Origin: JADGQM01 sp964441945
GTDB lineage: Bacteria > Desulfobacterota > Syntrophobacteria > Syntrophobacterales > Syntrophobacteraceae
DNA: 64,000 nucleotides
Direction: 5' to 3'
Assembly (NCBI GenBank): GCA_964441945.1
Contig: CAYTWB010000007.1
Location: 1-64,000, forward strand
The position numbers were made by a program, and so were the translations under genes. Position 1 is the first letter of the stretch. Each line of letters begins with the position of its first letter. The notes beneath the pieces were generated by a model. The model was given only the letters and a program-made list of their open reading frames with translations. It did no database searches and was not told the origin of the DNA. Positions 26,260 to 34,624 of this stretch are shown here, in pieces.

Positions 26260-28068
26260 TCAGGATTTTCGGCCGGAGCCGGACTTGAACCAGCCGTACG
26301 GATCGCCGCAGAAGACGGGGTTTCCCTCCGAGTTGACCACGACCGGGACGTATTCAATGATAATGGGGACCGGTTCCCGAAGCCTCAAAAACGTCTCACG
26401 ACTGGTTGCAAGATAGCTGTCGATCTTGGAAGCCGTTGGGTTCTGGTCGGCTATCAGCAGTTCCTGGGCCAGCTCGTGAGCCTTCTCCACTCGAATGCAC
26501 CCATGCGAAAAGTCTCGCCGTGCTCTCTTGAAAAGGGACTTGTTGGGCGTATCGTGCATGTAGACTGCATAAGGATTGGGGAAATCAAACCTCACCTTGC
26601 CAAGAGCATTGTTTGGCCCGGGGAGCTGGATGAGACGAGGTTCTCCCGAGGGATACCTGGAGGAGGTCATCTCCACATAGCCGTTGCGAGCCAGAAAAGA
26701 GGGGTCGGCAGCGATGGCGTCGCTTAGCTCGAGGCGAATCCGATCGCTCACATACCATCTCGGGTTGATGACCACCTGCTCGATGTTGCCGATCATCGTG
26801 GGTGTTTGATTTTCTCCAATCTGCCGGCCGTTGAAGCTGATCTTCTTCCCGCTTGCTTTTCCAACAATCACGCGATGGGTAGCTTCGATCTTTCCTTCAT
26901 TGTAGTATTCAAGGGTGAACTGTGGGATGTTCACCCATACGAATCTCTGGTGGCGGCGGGTCTGGCTCTGGCGGTAGAGGTGCAATGCGTGGCCGATCAT
27001 CTCCGCCTTGTCCTGAAAGGAGATGTTGAGCCACTCCCGAGTCTGCGGGCCCACCTTGCCGTCGGTCTCGAGATTGTGAAAGGCTTGAAAGCGTTGAACC
27101 GCCTCTTTTGTGGCCTCGTCAAAAGAACCGGTAATCTTTCCCTGGTAAAAGTCTTCCTGCTGCAGTCTTTTCTGCAAATCACGGATCGGGTTCCCGGCAT
27201 CTCCCGGGCTCAGTTTCTGGGATTGGACCAACCGCTGCTGCAGGACGTTTGCGGCAAGGTCCCGGTACTTTCGCAAAGCCTGAACCAGCGTTTGATACTG
27301 TGCCGGCCGCGGCTCAATGGTGCTGATGAACTCATCCATGGTGAGATGCCCCAGCAGGGCGCTGACCTGCAGTTCTTTCGAATCGGGGGCCATGGTATTG
27401 GCAAACCGGATGAGGTTATAGGCCAGCCGGAGGTCAATGGCACAGGCGGCCAGGCGGATGTCGGGATATCCGTCCTCGTCCGGTCCCTTTTTCTCTGAAC
27501 CGGGTGCAGGGGGTTCGAACGATTCCACGGCATGATCGGAGGATGATCCGGCGCTCCCTCCCTGGTGCTCCCGGGGAGGGTTAAAATGGGAGGAAGCGGC
27601 AGAAGCATCCCGGGAGGAGGAGGGGGCTGACAGCCGTGAAAGACGCAGCCCCTCCAGTTTCTGAATCCTGAGCTTCAAGTCCTCCAGCTGGAAAGGCCGG
27701 GGATCAATGGCCTCATCCTGAATGGTTTCCAGGCGCCGCAAGAGAAGTCGGCCGTTCGGATTGATCTCGAATCCTGCCGTGATAAAGAGGGGTTGCCAAC
27801 CATTTTGTTCATACGCTTCCAGGAGAGCTGTTTGATCAGAATCCTGAAGCCAGTCGAGAGGCATGGACTCCCACAGGCAGGTTTGCCAGTTCGGGGATGG
27901 GGACCTTGCAGAACCGGCCTCATGAGAAACGGAAGAAGAAGCGTTCTGAACCGGTTGATTGAGATCTTTCACGACAGCCAGGGACTGCGCACAGCCCGGA
28001 TGCTCAATGGAGAAAACCGCAAAGAGAATCAAGAGAGAAACGCACCAGACAAGACTTTTACTCTTCAT
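26260..28068 (-). CDS. YcbB-type L,D-transpeptidase
   Basis: A 602-residue periplasmic enzyme. It has a signal peptide (MKSKSLVWCVSLLILFAVF, cleavage near CAQ), a helical N-terminal domain interrupted by a Ser/Pro/Gly-rich insert (about 165-205), a peptidoglycan-binding domain (LQKRLQQEDFYQGKI ... RFQAFHNLETDGKVG), and a C-terminal YkuD catalytic domain with active-site Cys in SHGCIRVEKAHELA. It makes 3-3 cross-links or anchors proteins to murein. A longer frame begins at 28119, but ATG 28068 starts the signal peptide and has GTGGAG just upstream. Confidence 0.92.
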   Translation of the reverse strand: MKSKSLVWCVSLLILFAVFSIEHPGCAQSLAVVKDLNQPVQNASSSVSHEAGSARSPSPNWQTCLWESMPLDWLQDSDQTALLEAYEQNGWQPLFITAGFEINPNGRLLLRRLETIQDEAIDPRPFQLEDLKLRIQKLEGLRLSRLSAPSSSRDASAASSHFNPPREHQGGSAGSSSDHAVESFEPPAPGSEKKGPDEDGYPDIRLAACAIDLRLAYNLIRFANTMAPDSKELQVSALLGHLTMDEFISTIEPRPAQYQTLVQALRKYRDLAANVLQQRLVQSQKLSPGDAGNPIRDLQKRLQQEDFYQGKITGSFDEATKEAVQRFQAFHNLETDGKVGPQTREWLNISFQDKAEMIGHALHLYRQSQTRRHQRFVWVNIPQFTLEYYNEGKIEATHRVIVGKASGKKISFNGRQIGENQTPTMIGNIEQVVINPRWYVSDRIRLELSDAIAADPSFLARNGYVEMTSSRYPSGEPRLIQLPGPNNALGKVRFDFPNPYAVYMHDTPNKSLFKRARRDFSHGCIRVEKAHELAQELLIADQNPTASKIDSYLATSRETFLRLREPVPIIIEYVPVVVNSEGNPVFCGDPYGWFKSGSGRKS

Positions 28069-28119
28069 AGCTCCACATGTCGTTTTAGGGTTGCAGGCCA
28101 ACCATGCGATTTCCAGCAC

Positions 28120-28392
28120 TCACTCTGCCTCTGATACCTCAGCATTCACCTTTTCATAAAGAAGAATCTGCTCCTTAAAGCTCAATCTCTTCTGCAAAGC
28201 GGCACTTCCCCGCTCGCCCTGTCGCCGGCAGGCGAGACAACGAGTTTCGGCACAATTCTGGCAAAAACTACAATCCGGACAGGGATGCCTTTTGCCTTCC
28301 CTGTGACCCGCGGACTTGGGCTCGAAGACTCGATTCATCCCGGCAAGGCGTCTAAAGCAACCATCCTGAAGAGGCTTTTTTGTTTCCATCAT
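28120..28392 (-). CDS. Small Cys-rich protein, probable metal site
   Basis: A 90-residue protein with eight Cys, six of them in CPDCSFCQNCAETRCLAC, an arrangement of CxxC pairs that suggests zinc or iron-sulfur binding. I do not know a function; similar short proteins occur in deltaproteobacteria as far as I recall. The start is taken at ATG 28392 (or 28389), because GGGAG lies at the right distance; the frame is open to 28461. It is 51 bases upstream of the L,D-transpeptidase gene on the same strand. Confidence 0.65.
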   Translation of the reverse strand: MMETKKPLQDGCFRRLAGMNRVFEPKSAGHREGKRHPCPDCSFCQNCAETRCLACRRQGERGSAALQKRLSFKEQILLYEKVNAEVSEAE

Positions 28393-28573
28393 GACTCCCT
28401 GCAGGTTCAAACTGCATCCAATCCAGATTGTATCCCCAACAGCGCCTGACAACCTCTTCAAAAACTAAAGATCCAATAAAGCTCTGACAAGATGACGTCA
28501 AGCAAATTTAGAGGTTTCCAATCGTTCGGCTGTGTGGTAGTTGGAAAACCTTTCAGAAAGAGTGTTGGGAGCG

Positions 28574-29110
28574 ATGAGCCCTTTGAGGAACATTCACGAA
28601 TCTTTCATGGCCATGGCCCTGGTGGAAGCGAGAAAGGCCTATGCCGAAGCTGAGGTGCCGGTTGGTGCGGTGCTCGTGGGAGATCAAGGAATGATCCTCA
28701 GCCGTGGGCACAATGCCCCCATCTCGATGTGCGATCCCACAGCTCATGCTGAGATTGTGGCTTTGCGCGAGGCGGCAGCGGCTGAGGGAAACTACCGGCT
28801 GCCGGGAACAACCCTTTATGTAACACTGGAACCCTGTAGCATGTGCCTGGGCGCAATGGTGCAGGCGCGCATCCGCATGATTGTATTCGGGGCCCACGAT
28901 GCTAAGGGCGGAGTTCTCGGCAGTGCGTCGGACTTGACAAATCTGTCCGCCTTCAATCATTATATAGAAGTTGTCGGCGGCGTTCTGGCAGAAGAGTGTT
29001 CGGAGCTGCTGAGACTGTTTTTTGAAGAACGCCGGCAGGCAAAGAAAGATCTGGGGAGAGGTACCGAAGAGGCCGTAACGGGGTCGACTCGAAATCGACT
29101 TGTCCTGTGA
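28574..29110 (+). CDS. tRNA-specific adenosine deaminase TadA
   Basis: A 178-residue zinc deaminase that converts the wobble adenosine of tRNA-Arg(ACG) to inosine. Zinc ligands are in HAEIVAL and PCSMC, and the proton-shuttle Glu is in HAE. The start is chosen at ATG 28574, with GGGAG upstream; TTG 28541 and ATG 28607 are alternatives. Oddity: the last 18 codons (29055-29110) are read from the 5' half of the tRNA-Ser(CGA) gene, giving a tail that is not part of the fold. The family usually ends near residue 150-165. Processing of the tRNA should therefore cut the tadA message. Confidence 0.93.
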   Translation: MSPLRNIHESFMAMALVEARKAYAEAEVPVGAVLVGDQGMILSRGHNAPISMCDPTAHAEIVALREAAAAEGNYRLPGTTLYVTLEPCSMCLGAMVQARIRMIVFGAHDAKGGVLGSASDLTNLSAFNHYIEVVGGVLAEECSELLRLFFEERRQAKKDLGRGTEEAVTGSTRNRLVL

Positions 29111-29150
29111 AGAGCAGGGCACGTGGGTTCGAATCCCACCCTCTCCGCCA
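29055..29150 (+). tRNA. tRNA-Ser(CGA)
   Basis: 96 bases with a 7-bp acceptor stem GGAGAGG/CCTCTCC, discriminator G and encoded CCA. Anticodon CGA is at 29090-29092 in the loop CTCGAAA. There is a long variable arm (type II) as in Ser tRNAs, and T-loop GGTTCGAATCC. It reads UCG codons. Its 5' half overlaps the 3' end of tadA by 56 bases on the same strand. Confidence 0.96.
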
Positions 29151-29196
29151 AACTGGTTCAGAACAGTATTGTGTGATTCCGGAGCTCATTATTGAC

Positions 29197-29289
29197 GGAG
29201 AGATGCCCGAGAGGCTGAAGGGGCACGACTGGAAATCGTGTGTACGCCCAAAAGGTGTACCGAGGGTTCGAATCCCTCTCTCTCCGCCA
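29197..29289 (+). tRNA. tRNA-Ser(GGA)
   Basis: 93 bases, acceptor stem GGAGAGA/TCTCTCC, discriminator G, encoded CCA. Anticodon GGA is at 29231-29233, with a long variable arm and T-loop GGTTCGAATCC. It reads UCC/UCU codons. It follows the other Ser tRNA by 46 bases and precedes dnaX by 34 bases. Confidence 0.96.
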
Positions 29290-29323
29290 TCTTCCATTTA
29301 CCCCATTTCGCAGCAATCTATCC

Positions 29324-31075
29324 ATGTCCTACCTGGTACTGGCACGCAAATGGCGCCCTCAAAACTTTGCCGAGGTCGTTGGTCAACCCCACGTAACCAG
29401 GACCCTGCAAAACGCCATTAGCAGGAACCGAGTCGCGCACGCGTACCTCTTCTGTGGTGCACGCGGGGTCGGGAAGACCTCTGTGGCTCGAATTCTCGCC
29501 AAGACACTCAACTGCCTGTCGACCGATTCACCGGCGCCCTGCAACCACTGTTTCAACTGCAGGGAGATCACACAAGGCAATTCGGTGGATGTGCTGGAAA
29601 TCGATGGCGCCTCCAACCGTGGTATTGACAACATCCGGGAACTTCGTGAAACGGTTCGCTACCGGCCGGCGAAAAGCCGCTTCAAGATATACATCATCGA
29701 TGAAGTTCACATGCTCACGACGGAAGCCTTCAATGCTTTGCTCAAGACCCTCGAAGAGCCGCCGGAACACGTGCTCTTTATTTTTGCCACAACGGAGCCG
29801 CACAAGGTCCCGGCGACCATTTTGAGCAGATGCCAGCGTTTTGACTTTCGTCGTATTCCGACGCAGCAGCTGGTGGAGCATCTTCGGCGTATAGCCTCCC
29901 AGGAGCAGGTAGACCTTCCGGATGCGGTGCTCTTTTCCCTTGCCCGTGAAGCCGACGGGAGCATGCGCGATGCTCAAAGCCTGCTCGAACAGATCCTGGC
30001 TTTCAGTGGAGAAGATCTTGCGGGCGAAGAGATTCTGGACATTCTTGGAATCGTAGACCGGCAGAGTGTCCACAAGGCTGTGAGGGCGATTCTGGAGGGT
30101 GAGGCACAGACATGCCTGGAAGTCGTTGACGACTTTTACCGGCGGGGCATTGACAGCAAACGCTTCTGTCAGCAGTTGTGCGAATACTTCAGAAACCTGC
30201 TCATCCTCGCCACCGCAGGGCGCGGTGTAGAATCGCTGCTGGACCTTCCGGGAGATGAGATTCACCTCCTCAGAGGAGAACTGGAGAAGACCAGTCCGGA
30301 ATCGCTTCACCTCATCTTTCAAATGGTTTTGAAAGCTGAAGAAGAGATTCGACGATCATCTCTTCCCAGGGTTGCGCTGGAAATGCTTCTCCTGCGTTTG
30401 ACCCGGCTCCCCAAGTTGGAACCTCTGGAAGAGATACTGGCAAAACTGAATGTTCTGGAAAACCGGCTGACAACGGAGCAAGGATGCCCCTCTGCAGGCG
30501 GGATGGCGGTTGCAGCTGCTCAGCGGGCAACCGAGCGGCTCATCGATGCCGATCCGCCGGAAGCCGCATCGATATCGGCGCAAGAACCCTTTCCGCCGCC
30601 TCAGCTCATTCAGAAGACCCTGACGGGGCCTGTGATTTCAATAGATCGGAGTGAAACCGTCGGCCAGTGGCCGGGTTTTGTCAGATGGCTCAAAATCAGG
30701 GATGGCATCCTGGCCGCAAAACTGGCTGACAGCCAGGTCACGCTTGTTTCGGAAACAACCCTCGGGCTCGAAGTCATGGAGATCTTTATCGATGTCGTCA
30801 AGGAGCCTCAAGCTCTGGAGCGACTCACTGAAGCCGCACGGGCTTATTTTGGTTATGATTTTCAGTGGATCGTGAGGCCGAAGGCCTCTCCCAACCCTGA
30901 GAGAAGAGAACTACAGGGTGCGGAACGAGTCAAAAGCAGCGCCGCACAGTCGATAGCAAAAGACCCCGTGGTTTCGCAGGCAGTTGAGATGTTCGAGGGA
31001 GCACTGGTGGAGGTTCGAACCCTCAAGAGCGATCGGTTGGGGAAGCGCCGAGGTGAGGCCTCGACCGGGCCCTAA
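29324..31075 (+). CDS. DNA polymerase III subunit gamma/tau (DnaX)
   Basis: A 583-residue clamp-loader ATPase. Near the N-terminus are Walker A GARGVGKTS, the zinc-binding CNHCFNC pattern, DEVHML (Walker B) and the sensor region SRCQRFDF. The later part is the polymerase-binding tau region. No obvious A-rich slippery site for a shorter gamma form is seen. The frame is open back into the tRNA, but homology begins at ATG 29324 (MSYLVLARKWRPQ). No good ribosome binding site precedes it, and translation may follow tRNA processing. It begins the dnaX-ybaB-recR set. Confidence 0.95.
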   Translation: MSYLVLARKWRPQNFAEVVGQPHVTRTLQNAISRNRVAHAYLFCGARGVGKTSVARILAKTLNCLSTDSPAPCNHCFNCREITQGNSVDVLEIDGASNRGIDNIRELRETVRYRPAKSRFKIYIIDEVHMLTTEAFNALLKTLEEPPEHVLFIFATTEPHKVPATILSRCQRFDFRRIPTQQLVEHLRRIASQEQVDLPDAVLFSLAREADGSMRDAQSLLEQILAFSGEDLAGEEILDILGIVDRQSVHKAVRAILEGEAQTCLEVVDDFYRRGIDSKRFCQQLCEYFRNLLILATAGRGVESLLDLPGDEIHLLRGELEKTSPESLHLIFQMVLKAEEEIRRSSLPRVALEMLLLRLTRLPKLEPLEEILAKLNVLENRLTTEQGCPSAGGMAVAAAQRATERLIDADPPEAASISAQEPFPPPQLIQKTLTGPVISIDRSETVGQWPGFVRWLKIRDGILAAKLADSQVTLVSETTLGLEVMEIFIDVVKEPQALERLTEAARAYFGYDFQWIVRPKASPNPERRELQGAERVKSSAAQSIAKDPVVSQAVEMFEGALVEVRTLKSDRLGKRRGEASTGP

Positions 31076-31234
31076 GATGGTCTTGCGCTTCAGAATTGAC
31101 TACCTGGTCTTGTGGGAGGGATTGCGGGTTGGCAGCGCGTCTCCTGCACGTCGATAAGGGTGCTGCGGTGAATCCGCGCACTCATTCTCATGCCCCGCCG
31201 GCGCGGTTGGGACATGACATACAGGGAGGAAAAG

Positions 31235-31561
31235 ATGGCAAAAGGCTTTAACCCGATGCAGCAGATCAAGGTCCTGCAAGAGAAGATGGCAAAGATCCAG
31301 GAGGAGCTGGCCTCCAAGACGGTCGAGTCGAGCGCCGGGGGAGGAATGGTCACGGCGGTCGTGAATGGACGGCAGGAGTTGTTGAGCCTCAAGCTCGAAC
31401 CTCAAATTGTCGATCCGGATGACATTGAAATGTTGCAGGACCTGATTGTTGCTGCGGTGAACGATGCCTTGAGAAAGGCCCAGGAGATGGCCGCGGGAGA
31501 CATGAGCAAGCTGGCCGGCGGTCTGAACATACCGGGGCTCAAGCTGCCCGGGCTTTTCTAA
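31235..31561 (+). CDS. YbaB/EbfC family nucleoid-associated protein
   Basis: A 108-residue DNA-binding protein forming a tweezer-like dimer. It has an N-terminal helix with QQIKVLQEKMAKIQEEL, then GGGMVTAVVNGRQELLSLKL, as in the family. The start ATG 31235 has AGGGAGG before it; a longer frame exists from 31190. It lies between dnaX and recR, the usual place in bacteria, and is thought to act in DNA organisation or recombination repair. Confidence 0.95.
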   Translation: MAKGFNPMQQIKVLQEKMAKIQEELASKTVESSAGGGMVTAVVNGRQELLSLKLEPQIVDPDDIEMLQDLIVAAVNDALRKAQEMAAGDMSKLAGGLNIPGLKLPGLF

Positions 31562-31576
31562 GGGGATTCGAAAAGC

Positions 31577-32179
31577 ATGAATGCCTATCCGCCGATTCTG
31601 AAGGACCTCATTCGCAGGCTGAGCAGACTCCCCGGTCTGGGGGAAAAAAGCGCTACGCGCATTGCCATGCACCTGCTTCGATGTCCAAGAGAAGATGCCG
31701 AGGCCCTGGCAGAGGTGATTCGGGTGATGCGTGATCGCATAAGCACCTGCCCTCGGTGTTTTCACTTTACCGACGGAGAGCTTTGCCCCATTTGTGCCGA
31801 CCCCGGTCGAGACCGCGGGGAACTCTGCGTGGTCGAGAGCACGGCTGATCTTCTCGCCATTGAACAGTCGGGGGCATTCAAGGGACGTTATCATGTGCTG
31901 CAGGGGGTGCTGGCTCCCCTTGACGCCGTCGGGCCGGACGACCTTCGGATTCGTGAGCTCATTGAACGGATCGATCAAGAGCAGATCAAGGAAATCATCC
32001 TTGCCACCAATCCGAGCAATGAGGGTGAGGCTACGGCTCATTACCTGCTGCAGCTGCTCAAAGACCGTCCGCTGAAAATATCGAGAATCGCGTACGGGAT
32101 TCCCATGGGGGGTGACCTGAAATATACGGATCGTGTGACCTTGGAGCGGGCGATGAAAGGGAGACAGCATTTCACTTAG
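31577..32179 (+). CDS. Recombination mediator RecR
   Basis: A 200-residue protein with a helix-hairpin-helix at the N-terminus (LSRLPGLGEKSATRIAMHLL), a C4 zinc finger (CPRCFHFTDGELCPIC), a TOPRIM domain (LCVVESTADLLAIE) and the C-terminal Walker B-like part. It acts with RecO and RecF to load RecA on SSB-coated gaps. It starts 15 bases after ybaB. A palindromic element directly follows the stop and may end the transcript. Confidence 0.97.
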   Translation: MNAYPPILKDLIRRLSRLPGLGEKSATRIAMHLLRCPREDAEALAEVIRVMRDRISTCPRCFHFTDGELCPICADPGRDRGELCVVESTADLLAIEQSGAFKGRYHVLQGVLAPLDAVGPDDLRIRELIERIDQEQIKEIILATNPSNEGEATAHYLLQLLKDRPLKISRIAYGIPMGGDLKYTDRVTLERAMKGRQHFT

Positions 32180-32181
32180 AG

Positions 32182-32307
32182 GCCGTCTGAAAAATACCCG
32201 CATACGTCATACCGGCGAAGGCCGGTATCCAGAAAGCCGCGTAATTCCTGGATGCCGGTTTTCACCGGCATGACGTTGAGGGCTCCGTGAGCCAGTTTTC
32301 AGACGGC
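32182..32307. repeat. Nested inverted-repeat element, copy 3 (126 bp, perfect ends)
   Basis: Perfect 12-bp terminal inverted repeats GCCGTCTGAAAA (32182-32193) and TTTTCAGACGGC (32296-32307) surround the shared core at 32205-32275 (CGTCATACCGGCGAAGGCCGG, TATCCAG ... CTGGATGCCGG, ACCGGCATGACG). It begins 2 bases past recR. The first 10 bases happen to equal the neisserial DNA uptake sequence. Non-coding. Confidence 0.8.
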
Positions 32308-32441
32308 TTCTTGGATCTGAACTGAGAGGTACCCTGCGCTTGCTGCGCCCGGCGCTTGTGAATTGTTGCCTCAAGGCATTGCTTCTGACGGGTATTTCCC
32401 CATCGAAACCCTAAAGCTGACCCTGGCATGCAAAAAACACC

Positions 32442-32471
32442 TTGACCAATTTTGCACAATGCTGCTATAGG
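32442..32471 (+). promoter_or_regulatory. Candidate sigma-70 promoter of the por operon
   Basis: TTGACC, 18-base spacer, TATAGG, about 120 bases upstream of the first por gene. Five of six bases match the -35 consensus. Confidence 0.55.
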
Positions 32472-32592
32472 ATAATAGCTTAGTTTTGGTGTCTTTTGGA
32501 GAGTTCGCCGCGAGTAGGCTCAAATGAAAAGTGAGTCGGGCTACTTGAGGTGAGCGAGGTGAATTGAAACGTTGAAGGTGGAGTGACAGACT

Positions 32593-33144
32593 ATGATTGA
32601 AATTCGCTTTCATGGACGCGGGGGCCAAGGGGCCGTGACCTCCGCCGAACTCGCGGCCCTGGCTGCTATCGAGGAAGGGAAATACGCACAGGCTTTCCCT
32701 AGTTTTGGCCCGGAGCGGCGAGGCGCGCCCGTTATGGCTTTTGTGCGGATCAGTGACAAACCGATCGCCACACGCGAAAAGGTTTACACGCCGGACTATG
32801 TGATTGTCCTGGATCCGACCCTTTTGAAACTGGTCAATGTTGAAGCTGGATTGAAGGAAGGTGGTACGGTCATCATCAATTCCACCAAGAGTGCCGCCGA
32901 GATCCGCAAGGAAACCGGGATCAAGGCCAAGATCGCCCTGGTTGATGCCAGCAAGATCGCAATGGAAGTCATGCGCGTCCCCATCACCAACACCACCATG
33001 TTGGGGGCTTTTGTCAAAGCTGCACCGGGGGTGATTACGATGGAGGGCCTCAAAGGCCCGATCGATAATCGCTTTGGACCGATTGCCGAGAAGAACGTGA
33101 AGTCTTGCGCACGCGCCTTCGATGAAACCGTCATGGAGGGTTAA
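32593..33144 (+). CDS. 2-oxoacid:ferredoxin oxidoreductase, gamma subunit
   Basis: A 183-residue subunit ([22 protein letters not shown] ..., [12 protein letters not shown]) of the four-part POR/VOR enzyme family. The complex decarboxylates pyruvate or a related 2-oxoacid with CoA and reduces ferredoxin; the reverse reaction fixes CO2. First gene of the gamma-delta-alpha-beta operon, with 3 bases to the next. Pyruvate is the likeliest substrate, but the sequence alone does not exclude branched 2-oxoacids. Confidence 0.94.
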
Positions 33145-33147
33145 ACA

Positions 33148-33441
33148 GTGGCTAAGGAAACGGGAATCAGAAGTTGGAAAGAATTGAATCTGGGGATGGC
33201 CATCACGACGCCCGGCAATGCGGCTGAACTCAAGACCGGTGACTGGCGCGGTATGAGGCCTGAAACAAACCGTGACAAGTGCACCAAGTGCGCCCAATGT
33301 TACATCTTTTGCCCGGATATGGTCTACAGCAAAGACGCTGAGGGCTACTACGTACAGAACTATTACTGGTGCAAGGGCTGCGGCATTTGCGCCAAGGAAT
33401 GCCCGGTAGACGCGATTACCATGGTACAGGAGGTCGACTAA
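33148..33441 (+). CDS. 2-oxoacid:ferredoxin oxidoreductase, delta (ferredoxin) subunit
   Basis: A 97-residue iron-sulfur protein with two 4Fe-4S motifs, CTKCAQCYIFCP and CKGCGICAKECP. It carries electrons from the TPP site to ferredoxin. It starts with GTG behind GGAGGG (33135-33140). One base separates its stop from the alpha subunit start. Confidence 0.95.
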   Translation: MAKETGIRSWKELNLGMAITTPGNAAELKTGDWRGMRPETNRDKCTKCAQCYIFCPDMVYSKDAEGYYVQNYYWCKGCGICAKECPVDAITMVQEVD

Positions 33442-33442
33442 C

Positions 33443-34624
33443 ATGTCCAAAAAGATTGGTATGGAAGTCTCTATAGCATGCGCTGAGGCGGTGGGACTGT
33501 GTGATGTCGACGTCGTTGCGGCCTACCCCATTACCCCTCAGACGCACGTCGTCGAACACCTTTCAGAACTGGTTGCCGACGGTCATCTGGATGCCGAGTT
33601 CATCCCGGTGGAATCCGAACACAGCGCCATGAGCGCCTGCATCGGGTCTTCCGCGGCTGGGGCTCGTACTTTCACCTCAACCAGCGCCCAGGGCTACGCG
33701 CTCATGTCGGAGCTCTGCTACATTGCCTCGGCCCTGCGTCTCCCGATCGTTATGGCTGTTGCCAACCGCGCTTTGAGTGCTCCCATCAGCATCTGGAATG
33801 ACCACGCCGACCTGATGTATGCCCGGGATACCGGCTGGATCCAGATCATTGCCGAAAACGGCCAGGAACTGGTTGACCTGACAATCCAGGCCTTCCGCAT
33901 GGGTGAGGACCCCAATGTCATGTTCCCGGTACAGGTCAATTTCGACGGGTTCACCCTCAGCCACGTGATCGAGCCGATGATGCTGCCGGACAAGGCTGAG
34001 GTACAGAAGTATTTGCCTCCCTTCCGGCCCAAGCTGCGGCTTGATCCGAGCAATCCGGTGACCATAGGGCCGGTTGGTGTCGTGGAGATTTACACGGAAG
34101 CCAGGAAAGCCCAGGACGAGGCTTTCAAGAACTGCATGCCTCATATCATCAAGGCCTGGGATGAGTTCGGTAAGCAGTTCGGGCGTCAGTACAAGCCGGT
34201 GGAAACCTATAAGACTGAGGATGCCGAGACCATCTTCGTGATGATGGGTAGCATCTCCGAAACCGCCATGACAGCCGTCGATGCGATGAGAGCAGCGGGC
34301 AAGAAGGTGGGCGTGGTGCGCCTCCGCCTGTTCCGTCCGTTCCCGGCTGCAGCCTTCTTTGACGCCGTCAAGGGCGCCAAGAATGTGATCGTCTGTGATC
34401 GAGTTTCTTCCTTTACCGGTGGCGATGTTGCCGCGCCGGTTGCGCTCGAAGTCAAGTCGATATTCTATGATCGCAAGCATTATCCCAAGGTGAGAAACTT
34501 CCTGGTTGGTCTGGGTGGCAGAGACGTCTCCGTTGAAAACTTTACCGAGATGGCCGATCAGATTGCTGCGTCCAAAGATGATGGCGTGCCTGTAGCTTAT
34601 GAATTCATCAATGTGAGGGAATAA
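33443..34624 (+). CDS. 2-oxoacid:ferredoxin oxidoreductase, alpha subunit
   Basis: A 393-residue subunit with the POR alpha domain (AYPITPQTHVVEHLSE, PVESEHSAMSACIG) and domain II (ETIFVMMGSISETAM). Together with beta it forms the active site that binds TPP, 2-oxoacid and CoA. The stop TAA is followed at once by the beta-subunit ATG, so the pair is translated together. Confidence 0.95.
   Translation: MSKKIGMEVSIACAEAVGLCDVDVVAAYPITPQTHVVEHLSELVADGHLDAEFIPVESEHSAMSACIGSSAAGARTFTSTSAQGYALMSELCYIASALRLPIVMAVANRALSAPISIWNDHADLMYARDTGWIQIIAENGQELVDLTIQAFRMGEDPNVMFPVQVNFDGFTLSHVIEPMMLPDKAEVQKYLPPFRPKLRLDPSNPVTIGPVGVVEIYTEARKAQDEAFKNCMPHIIKAWDEFGKQFGRQYKPVETYKTEDAETIFVMMGSISETAMTAVDAMRAAGKKVGVVRLRLFRPFPAAAFFDAVKGAKNVIVCDRVSSFTGGDVAAPVALEVKSIFYDRKHYPKVRNFLVGLGGRDVSVENFTEMADQIAASKDDGVPVAYEFINVRE

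Noticed and set aside
29340..29355. TGGCACGCAAATGGCG, a near match to a sigma-54 promoter
   Set aside because: It lies inside the conserved coding start of dnaX, has TGGC where TTGC is expected, and no activator site or gene start follows at the right distance.
29324..31075. Programmed frameshift in dnaX to make a short gamma form
   Set aside because: No slippery A-run with a following stem and early stop is visible in the expected region.
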